A stretch of DNA of 10,320 bases. It comes from Thermoflexales bacterium. GTDB lineage: Bacteria; Chloroflexota; Anaerolineae; Fen-1058. The stretch lies in NCBI GenBank assembly GCA_030834835.1, contig JAUQXD010000514.1, positions 1 through 10,320 of the forward strand, given 5' to 3'. Below the pieces are notes generated by a model. It saw only the letters and a list, made by a program, of their open reading frames with translations. It did no database searches and had not been told where the DNA came from. The translations under genes were made by a program, and so were the position numbers. Shown piece after piece: positions 1 to 6,400 of the stretch (its first letter is position 1; each line of letters starts with the position of its first letter).

Positions 1-807
1 TTCCGTGTTTTTGGCTTCGAGTTCCGCCAGCTTCGCCTTGACGGCCTTGTTCAGGCGGGTCTGGTGTTCGCGCCCGATCGTTTCACCCGCTTCAGCGATG
101 GTGATCCTGGCCGCTTCAAATGTGATCGCCGTGCGGATGTCTTTGCTCATCCGCTCGTCGATGCGCTCTTGAAGTTTCTGCGCTTCCTTCATCACGGCTT
201 CGGTCGCGCCGTTCAGCTTCTCGTCGAACTTGGTCGACTTCTCGTCGCGGGTGGCTTTGCGCTTCTCGAGTTCGCCTTCGACCTTGTCCTTAATGGCACG
301 GATGGCTTCGCGCGAACCGGTCTCAATGCGCTTGCGCTCCCGATCGGCTTCTTCATCCAATCGCTTCAGCGCCTTCAGGCGCGCTTCTTCATCGACGTGG
401 GTCACAACATACTGCGCAAAGTACAACACGCGATCGAGGTTGCGGCGGGAGATGTCGAGCAATACGCCCAGGTAAGACGGTACGCGGCGCGTATACCACA
501 CGTGCGCGACTGGCGCGGCCAGCTCAATGTGGCCCATGCGCTCACGGCGCACGGCCGCGCGGGTGACTTCCACCCCGCACTTGTCGCAAATGATGCCGCG
601 ATAGCGGACATTCTTATACTTGCCGCAATAGCACTGCCAATCCTTGGTTGGCCCGAAAATCGCTTCGCAGAACAGGCCGTCTTTTTCCGGCCGCAACCGC
701 CGATAGTTAATCGTCTCCGGTTTCGTGACTTCGCCATACGACCACGATCGAATTTGATCCGGTGATGCCAGACTGACGCGCAATGCCCTGAAATCTTTTG
801 CTTCCAC
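1..807 (-). CDS. rpoC: DNA-directed RNA polymerase subunit beta', N-terminal part (runs off the left edge)
   Basis: This is the N-terminal 269 residues of the beta' subunit, which forms the clamp and active-site half of RNA polymerase. The reading frame stays open to base 1, so the gene is cut by the window edge. The clamp zinc ribbon is seen as Cys59, Cys61, Cys74 and Cys77 ([13 protein letters not shown] then CDKCGVEVT). It is preceded by the conserved stretch [19 protein letters not shown] and followed by [18 protein letters not shown] and [12 protein letters not shown]. From about residue 150 the protein turns into a Lys/Glu/Arg-rich, probably coiled-coil insertion; actinobacterial beta' has a comparable one and E. 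coli does not. The start is GTG at 805-807, six bases after a GAGGAGG Shine-Dalgarno (814-820), and the N-terminus [32 protein letters not shown] begins where the family does. The next gene upstream is divergent and is not rpoB. I am very sure of the identity. Confidence 0.97.
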   Translation of the reverse strand, partial: MEAKDFRALRVSLASPDQIRSWSYGEVTKPETINYRRLRPEKDGLFCEAIFGPTKDWQCYCGKYKNVRYRGIICDKCGVEVTRAAVRRERMGHIELAAPVAHVWYTRRVPSYLGVLLDISRRNLDRVLYFAQYVVTHVDEEARLKALKRLDEEADRERKRIETGSREAIRAIKDKVEGELEKRKATRDEKSTKFDEKLNGATEAVMKEAQKLQERIDERMSKDIRTAITFEAARITIAEAGETIGREHQTRLNKAVKAKLAELEAKNTE

Positions 808-816
808 CCGATGCCT

Positions 817-842
817 CCTCGATAATCTATCGCCCTGCGAGG
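817..842 (-). promoter_or_regulatory. Small hairpin touching the rpoC Shine-Dalgarno
   Basis: On the minus strand CGATA (828-832) pairs with TATCG (820-824) across a 3-base loop. After a one-sided bulge, CCT (840-842) can pair with the AGG at 817-819, which is the first half of the GAGGAGG ribosome site. It could tune rpoC translation, but the stem is short and may be chance. Confidence 0.25.
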
Positions 843-913
843 GTTGAATTAGTCGTGATGCAGGTCCGCGCTCAAGCCTCGCCAGGTTGGCCGGTACCGA
901 ACAACAAAACACC

Positions 914-976
914 CACAGGCAAGCCAAAAGAAGCGCTGGAAGACCCGGTGTGCGATCTTCAGCGCTCCTGCCTGTG
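914..976 (-). promoter_or_regulatory. Structured element in the rpoC leader, possible attenuator
   Basis: This stretch folds on itself. Bases 932-943 pair with 956-966 (11 pairs, one bulged base at 939, 12-nt loop). Bases 914-921 pair with 969-976 (8 pairs) outside an asymmetric internal loop. On the rpoC transcript the hairpin is followed by a U-rich run (minus-strand GTGTTTTGTTGTTC, about 900-913). Stem plus U-rich tail resembles an intrinsic terminator or attenuator, although the uridines are interrupted by G. It lies between the promoter and the rpoC start and contains no convincing gene. The pairing is seen in the sequence; the regulatory role is inferred. Confidence 0.5.
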
Positions 977-1004
977 TGAGTTCAGTGTATCATCTCGTGT
1001 GGCA

Positions 1005-1032
1005 ATTATAACCGGTCGTTCTAACCTGTCAA
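1005..1032 (-). promoter_or_regulatory. rpoC promoter with perfect sigma70 hexamers
   Basis: Read on the minus strand, TTGACA (1027-1032) is followed after 16 bases by TATAAT (1005-1010). Both hexamers match the housekeeping sigma consensus exactly; the spacer is one base short of the ideal 17. Transcription would start near 998-1000, giving rpoC a leader of about 190 nt. The strength of the hexamers fits a highly expressed core gene. Seen directly; promoter activity is inferred. Confidence 0.85.
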
Positions 1033-1127
1033 GGCGTCAAAAATACACAAAGCCCCAGGCAATACTTCTCTGAGAGTTTGGATCTTCAATCAGCGTCAGT
1101 CGAGGCCAATGTGGTTTAAGGTTCGGG

Positions 1128-1156
1128 TTGCAGCTGCAGACCGAAAACCTTACAAT
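1128..1156 (+). promoter_or_regulatory. Candidate promoter of the OmpR-type regulator gene
   Basis: TACAAT (1151-1156) is a good -10 element, with TTGCAG (1128-1133) as a weak -35 at exactly 17 bases. The predicted start near 1163 leaves a leader of about 54 nt. It lies downstream of the in-frame ATG at 1109, which supports translation starting at 1217. Between this site and the rpoC -35 element (1033-1127) I see nothing further. Confidence 0.45.
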
Positions 1157-1216
1157 AGAAGTGTACCGGGCCGATGGGCAGCAGGCCGGCCCCCAGACTA
1201 TCGCAAGGAAGAACTC

Positions 1217-1966
1217 ATGTCAAATACTCATATAGCCGAGACGACCGAGACGATTCTGGTGGTCGATGATGTGCCCGAACTGCGGCACAACATCGCAGAA
1301 ATGTTGCAAGAGTCCCAGTACCAGGTAGTGACAGCCTCCGACGGCACTGAGGCACTGCAGGTGCTGCGGTCCCGCCACATCGATCTAATTTTGACGGACA
1401 TCGCCATGCCTCAAATGAACGGCTATCAGTTGTATGAGGAAGTGCGGCGGAATCCGGCGTGGGTGCATATTCCATTCATCTTCTTGACGGGGCGCTCAAT
1501 GAGCAGTGACATCCGGTACGGCAAGGAGCTGGGGATCGACGATTATCTGGTCAAGCCGATGGAACTGGCGGACCTGACGGCGGCGATACGCGGCAAGCTG
1601 CGACGTGCCCGACAGCTGGAACAGACGCCGCCCGCTGCCCGGATCCCCGATCAGGCCGAGCCGGATCTGGGGCGGCTGCGCATCAACACGGCTCAGCATC
1701 GTGTCTGGCTGGACAATCAACCGATCGATCTTTCCGCGCGCGAGTTCCGGCTGCTGGCGTATCTGGCTCAACACGTGGGGCAGGCCGTGCCGGTGCGCGA
1801 GTTGATCCAGACCACCCATGACCTAGCGCTGGGCGACATTGAGGCCGGCGCGTTGGCGCGGCCCCTCATCCGATCGATTCGCCGCAAGCTGGGCTACACG
1901 GCAGGTGATATGGGCTGCATCGAAAATGTGCGCGGCATCGGTTATCGCCTGATCGCGCCGGGCTAA
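1217..1966 (+). CDS. OmpR/PhoB-family response regulator transcription factor
   Basis: A 249-residue two-component output protein: a receiver that is phosphorylated by a histidine kinase and a winged-helix domain that binds DNA. The receiver (about 12-128) has the acidic pair Asp17-Asp18, phospho-acceptor Asp61 in LILTDIAMP, Thr91 in FIFLTG and Lys113 in YLVKP, so it looks fully functional. A Pro/Ala-rich linker leads to the Trans_Reg_C domain (about 152-247), with LSAREFRLLAYLAQH, the recognition helix ALARPLIRSIRRKLG and the terminal hairpin VRGIGYRL. The ATG at 1217 follows an AAGGAAG ribosome site (1205-1211) and sits right at the conserved domain. The upstream in-frame ATG at 1109 adds 36 unconserved residues and lies before the likely promoter. 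The gene is divergent from rpoC and overlaps the facing gene by four bases. Its target genes and partner kinase are unknown; the kinases downstream are candidates. Confidence 0.95.
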   Translation: MSNTHIAETTETILVVDDVPELRHNIAEMLQESQYQVVTASDGTEALQVLRSRHIDLILTDIAMPQMNGYQLYEEVRRNPAWVHIPFIFLTGRSMSSDIRYGKELGIDDYLVKPMELADLTAAIRGKLRRARQLEQTPPAARIPDQAEPDLGRLRINTAQHRVWLDNQPIDLSAREFRLLAYLAQHVGQAVPVRELIQTTHDLALGDIEAGALARPLIRSIRRKLGYTAGDMGCIENVRGIGYRLIAPG

Positions 1967-2685
1967 GCGCGGCCAGCTCGCTGCTTCAGCAGCTGGCGCA
2001 GTTGGCGGACTATCGATCTGGCCCGATCGCCGCCGAGCAGCCAGCCAGCGGCGATGACACCGGGCAACCCCAGCAACGGCCAGGGCAAATCTATGGCGCG
2101 GCTGTTGGCCTGCAAACCGGTCAACGTGACCGCTGTGGGCACATTGCGCGACGCCATGACCGGGCCATATCGCGAAACTGTCCCGTCGAGGTCGACATCT
2201 TCCAGCCAGTAGTAGTAGACCACTTCGCTCGCGACGTCGAGATCGTCATAGTTATAGCTGGCGCCATCCGTGCCGCCTGGTACCTGCGACGGAATCATAG
2301 CCGGGTTCAATCTCTCCGTTGGCGCACTGGCCGAGGTGCCGCGCCACAGGTTGAAGCCCAGCATATTCAGTTCGCTCGTCGTTTCCCAGGCAATGACGTT
2401 GTAGTTACCATTCTCGTTGATGACGGACTGCGCATCGAATGTCGCCACGATGACACCCAGCGGCCGGCTGCTGGTTCCGTCGGATGTCGTGGTCATTTCG
2501 ACGCTGCCGGTCAACGTCGCCGTGAGGCTCGCGTTGATTGTCATCGGGCTGGAGACGAGGTTGTCCTGCGCCGCAGCCGGATACGGGTGGCCCAGCACCA
2601 ACGCCGCCAGCAACGCTAGGCCAATCACACTACCCAGGCGTAGCAGCCGCCAGTTGATTGTGCTAGAGGAGATAGTTGTAGCCAT
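1963..2685 (-). CDS. Secreted Fn3-like surface protein with C-terminal membrane anchor
   Basis: A 240-residue exported protein of unknown function. Residues 1-39 form a signal peptide: basic WRLLRLG, hydrophobic core SVIGLALLAALVLG, and likely cleavage around AAA-QD at 39/40. About 76-183 is a beta-rich module with VIAWETTSELNMLGFNLWRG, a Pro/Gly loop (IPSQVPGG) and VYYYWLEDVDLDG. This is the fibronectin-III-like pattern common in cell-surface proteins of Chloroflexota and other bacteria. A second hydrophobic stretch (about 200-219, WPLLGLPGVIAAGWLLGG) is followed by an Arg/Lys-rich tail, which looks like a C-terminal anchor or sorting signal with the tail in the cytoplasm. There is no cysteine. 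The ATG at 2683-2685 follows a GGGAGG ribosome site (2694-2699) by 8 bases; longer in-frame starts would put 55 implausible residues before the signal peptide. Calling it an adhesin or wall protein would be a guess. Confidence 0.85.
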   Translation of the reverse strand: MATTISSSTINWRLLRLGSVIGLALLAALVLGHPYPAAAQDNLVSSPMTINASLTATLTGSVEMTTTSDGTSSRPLGVIVATFDAQSVINENGNYNVIAWETTSELNMLGFNLWRGTSASAPTERLNPAMIPSQVPGGTDGASYNYDDLDVASEVVYYYWLEDVDLDGTVSRYGPVMASRNVPTAVTLTGLQANSRAIDLPWPLLGLPGVIAAGWLLGGDRARSIVRQLRQLLKQRAGRA

Positions 2686-2716
2686 GTCCGATGCCTCCCA
2701 ACCTGTGGCAGAATGC

Positions 2717-2744
2717 ATGTTAGAGTCATCATAATTTAGAACAA
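2717..2744 (-). promoter_or_regulatory. Weak candidate promoter of the Fn3-like protein gene
   Basis: On the minus strand TTGTTC (2739-2744) and TAACAT (2717-2722) are spaced 16 bases apart and would start transcription near 2710, about 25 bases before the start codon. Matches to consensus are only 3/6 and 4/6. An overlapping TATGAT is an alternative -10 without a good -35. Confidence 0.3.
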
Positions 2745-2772
2745 GGTGTGATTCCATAGATGTCTGGTGTGA
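2745..2772. repeat. Direct repeat GGTGTGA at 21-bp spacing
   Basis: GGTGTGA occurs at 2745-2751 and again at 2766-2772, start to start 21 bp, which is two helical turns. A related TGTGTG follows at 2775-2780. OmpR/PhoB-family regulators bind direct repeats on one DNA face, and such a regulator is encoded nearby, so this is a possible operator. The motif is short and chance is not excluded. Confidence 0.3.
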
Positions 2773-2790
2773 GTTGTGTGCGAAAAATGC

Positions 2791-2808
2791 AAAAATTGCA
2801 CAATTTTT
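2791..2808. repeat. Perfect 8-bp inverted repeat in the divergent intergenic region
   Basis: AAAAATTG (2791-2798), a 2-base centre and CAATTTTT (2801-2808) form an 18-bp near-palindrome. It lies in an AT-rich patch between the minus-strand Fn3-like gene and the plus-strand kinase genes. It could be a dimeric repressor site or a DNA-bending element. As an RNA hairpin it would be weak. Pairing is seen; function is inferred. Confidence 0.4.
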
Positions 2809-2875
2809 ACACGAGAATGACCCTGGTGAAACGGGTGAAGTCTCATGCACGGTACTTCCCCGGTGGGGTTATACT

Positions 2876-3370
2876 GTGCCCATTACGCGCCGATTGGTGC
2901 AGGCGCAGGGTGGTGACCTGGGGGTGAACAGCGAAGTCAGCACCGCACAGCTTCAGGCCGCAGCGGATCTTACAACGGCGGCGCATCAGTTTGAGTTTAT
3001 CATTCAACCTGATCTGGCTGCTTGCGGCGACGCCCGCCTGCTGGAGATCGCGCTCACCAAGCTGCTGAACAACGCGATAAAGTTTACGGGTCCCCGACCG
3101 GTGGCCCGCATCGAATTTGGCCAGACTGAGGTGAAGGGTCAACCCGCCTACTTCGTCCGCGATAACGGCGTCGGCTTTGATCCGGCCTATGCCCGAAATC
3201 TGTTTGGCGCGTTTCAACGGCTGCATAGTTCAGCCGAATTTCCCGGCACAGGCATTGGCCTGGCCACGGTGCAGCGCATCATTCACCGTCACGGCGGAGC
3301 GATCTGGGCAGAGGCCGCCGTCGATCAGGGTGCGACGTTTTACTTCACACTGAACGAATCGCCGGTGTGA
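2876..3370 (+). CDS. Histidine kinase ATPase-domain fragment (probable remnant)
   Basis: About 164 residues with a complete HATPase_c domain and nothing else of a kinase. Visible boxes are N (LLEIALTKLLNNAIKFTG), G1 (VRDNGVGFD), F (LFGAFQRLHSS) and G2 (FPGTGIGLATVQRIIHRHGG), in the style of the phytochrome-like kinase group. There is no HisKA helix pair or phospho-accepting histidine before it. The first about 20 residues, PITRRLVQAQGGDLGVNSEV, instead look like the tail of a different kinase ATPase domain (the part just after its G2 box), fused to the pre-N-box part of this one. That suggests an internal deletion or recombination. The start is uncertain. I chose GTG 2876 (GGTGGGG 7 bases before). 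TTG 2774 in the same frame adds 34 unconserved residues. The 1847-residue kinase gene begins 45 bases downstream. It could still bind ATP but should not autophosphorylate. Confidence 0.6.
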   Translation: MPITRRLVQAQGGDLGVNSEVSTAQLQAAADLTTAAHQFEFIIQPDLAACGDARLLEIALTKLLNNAIKFTGPRPVARIEFGQTEVKGQPAYFVRDNGVGFDPAYARNLFGAFQRLHSSAEFPGTGIGLATVQRIIHRHGGAIWAEAAVDQGATFYFTLNESPV

Positions 3371-3415
3371 CAGTGTGATAAACCAGGCTGGAATTCGCTG
3401 TCATGAGAGGTTGCT

Positions 3416-6400
3416 ATGGAGACACCGTTACGGGTGCTGCTGATTGAAGATTCCGAAAGCGACGCCGCGCTGGTCATCCGCCAGCTCACTAAAGCGGGGT
3501 ATGCGGTCAACCATGAACGGGTCGAGACAGCCGGACAGATGACGGCGGCCCTGGAAAACCGGGCGTGGGACTGCGTGATCGCCGATTACAAACTACCTCA
3601 GTTTGATGCCCCGGCCGCGCTCGCGGTGCTGCAGGCGACCGGGCTGGACCTGCCCTTCATCGTCGTCTCCGGTACGATCGGTGAAGAGACGGCCGTCACC
3701 TTGATGAAGGCCGGCGCCCACGATTATCTGATGAAAGACCGATTGACCCGGTTAGCGCCGGTGGTCGAGCGTGAACTGGTCGAAGCCCGGAGCCGGCGAG
3801 AGCGCCAGCAGGCAGAGACGGCGCTCAGGCAATCCGAAGAACTGCTCCGGGTCGTCCTGACGAACATCGCGGACCCGGTATTTATTACGGACGCGGCCGG
3901 CCAATTTACCTTCATCTGTCCGAATGTGACCAACACCCTGGGCTATTCTATAGAAGACATTCAGGCGCTGGGCAACATTTCCAATCTGGCGAGTGGCACC
4001 CGGTCGAGTCTGGCCGAGTTGGATGCACGCGGAGAAATCGCCAATCTCGAGCAGGTGATTGTTGATCGCGCCGGCTGGCAGCGGATCTTCCTCATGACGG
4101 TCAAGCGGGTGTCGATCGGCGCCGGCACGCTGCTGTATGCCTTCCATGACATCACCGAGCGCAAGCACGCAGAAGAAGCCTTGCGTGAGAGTGAACAGCG
4201 CTTCCGCCGGTTGTTCACCACCTCACCCGACGCGATCGTGTTGATCGATCCGCATGCGGCCAACGCCGACTGGCCGATTGTGGACTGCAATGAGGCCGCC
4301 TGTCAGATGAACGGCTATACGCGCGAGGAATTGATCGGCCAGTCCATCGACCTGCTCAATCTTGCGACCGACACCCGCGACAAGCGTCTGGCCTATCTGG
4401 ACCGGATACGGCGTGAAGGGGTGATCCACGTGGATGCCTCCCATCGCCATAAGGACGGTCATGTCTTTCCCATCGAAGTCTCATCATCACTGTTCACTTT
4501 TGAGGGGCGCGAGCTGGTGCTGGGCATCGACCGGGACATCACCGGGCGCAAACGCGCGGAAGAGGTCTTGCGTGAGAGCGAGGAACGTTTCCGCGCGCTG
4601 GTTGAGAACAGCGCCGATGTCATTGCACTGCTCAGTGGTGAAGGGGTCATCTTGTACGAGAGCCCGGCGGTTAAGCGGGTATTGGGTTATGAGCCGGCCG
4701 AAATGGTCGGTCATGCTGGCTTTGAATTTCTACATCCTGACGACTATGCTGTCAGTCAGGAATTGTACGAAAAAATGTTTCAGCATCCGCAAATGCCATT
4801 CAGCAGCGAAGTCCGCTACAGGCGCAAAGATGGCGCCTGGGCATGGATACATGCCACCGGTACCAACCTGCTGGCTGAACCCGGCGTGAAAGCGATTGTC
4901 ATTAACTATCATGATATTACCCCGCGCAAACTGGCCGACGAGGTGTTGCGCACAAACGAGCGCCGTGAGCGGGAGCGGGCGGCCGAGTTGCAGACGATCA
5001 TGGATGTCGTGCCTGCCGCGATCTGGATCGCGCACGATCAAATGAGCCAGGTCGTCACCGGCAACCATGCGGCGTATGAGCTGTTGCGCCTGCCGCCCGG
5101 CAGCAACGCATCGCTCTCAGCACAAGATAGTCTGCGGCCCGCCCGCTGCAGAATCTATCAAAACGGCCTCGAGTTATCACCGAACGATCTTCCTCTCCAG
5201 ATTAGCGCGGCGACCGGAGTCGAAATCTGGGACTTTGAAGAAGAGATCGTCTTTGACGACGGCACGGTTATACACGTACTGGGCAATGCCATGCCATTCT
5301 TCGATGAAACCGGCCGGCCGCGCGGCGCAGTCGGCGCGTTTATCAACATCACCGAACGCAAGCGGGCCGAGGAAGCGCTGCGGGCGAGCGACACGTTTGT
5401 TAAGACTGTCCTGGATAACCTGCCGATCGGCGTAGCGGTCAATTCCGTTGAACCGAGCGTGAACTTCACCTATATGAATGATAATTTCCCAAAGGTCTAC
5501 CGGACAACGCGCCAGGCACTGGCCCGACCAGACGCCTTTTGGAGCGCCGTCTACGAAGAACCAGATTTTCGGGCAGAGATGAAGCAGCGGATCCTGGCCG
5601 ATCTGGCCAGTGGTAATGCGGAGCGCACGACCTGGGTTGATGTGCCCATTACGCGCAAAGGAGCAGCGACCTCTTTTATCACCGCGAAGAACATCCCGAT
5701 CCCCGATCGACCGTTGATGATCTCGACGGTCTGGGATGTCACCGAACGCAAACACCTGGAAGAGCAGCTGCGGGGACAGGTCGCCACGTTGCAGGCCCTG
5801 GCCGAGATCGATCGCGAGATTATGGCTGCGACAGAGTCCGGACACGTACTGGAACTGGTTTGTCGCTGCGCGGCCGAATTGGTCCATGCCCCCAAATCGG
5901 CGCTCATCACCATGACAGCTGCCGCAGAAGTGGACATGGCCGCCAGCTTCGGGTTCAATGATGCGGCCCGTGTCGGCGCTGAATTCACACGCACCCGGCA
6001 AGCAGGCCTGATGGACTTTAGTGGTTTGCAAACACGCCAGGTCATTGCGCTGAATCAAGTCACTGCCGACACGCCGTTTATGCCTGAAACCTTCAACCTT
6101 GAAGGCGTGCGCGCGCTCGCGGTCGTCCCGCTGGCTTCCGGCGAAGAACTCCTGGGCGCGTTGATCGTACTCGATACCACCGCCCGCCAATGGCAGGCCG
6201 ATGAACTCCAGGTGTTGACGATGCTGGCGGGGCAGGCCGCCCTCGCGCTCGAAAAACTGCGACTGCTGGAGACGGCGCGCAGTCGCGCCCGGCATCTGGA
6301 AACTCTGAACGAAATCGGCCAGGCCATTACCTCGTCGCTTGACCTCGATCGGGTGCTGACGACTGTGTTGGATAAGGTGCGCCAGGCCACCGGGGCCGAA

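Noticed and set aside
64..765. Long open frame on the plus strand opposite rpoC
   Set aside because: It is antisense to clearly conserved rpoC codons, has no ribosome site and no recognisable domain; it is a shadow of a GC-rich gene.
798..1073. 91-codon open frame on the plus strand in the rpoC/regulator gap
   Set aside because: It runs across the rpoC start, leader hairpin and promoter, has no ribosome site and a composition unlike a protein.
1109..1216. 36-residue N-terminal extension of the OmpR-type regulator
   Set aside because: No similarity to receivers, no ribosome site at 1109, and the likely promoter lies inside it; ATG 1217 has a good AAGGAAG.
2686..2850. 55-residue N-terminal extension of the Fn3-like protein
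   Set aside because: It would bury the signal peptide inside the protein, while ATG 2685 has a GGGAGG site at 8 bases and starts the signal peptide correctly.
2774..2875. TTG-initiated extension of the kinase fragment
   Set aside because: The 34 residues match nothing recognisable and overlap the near-palindrome; no ribosome site. Kept only as an alternative start.
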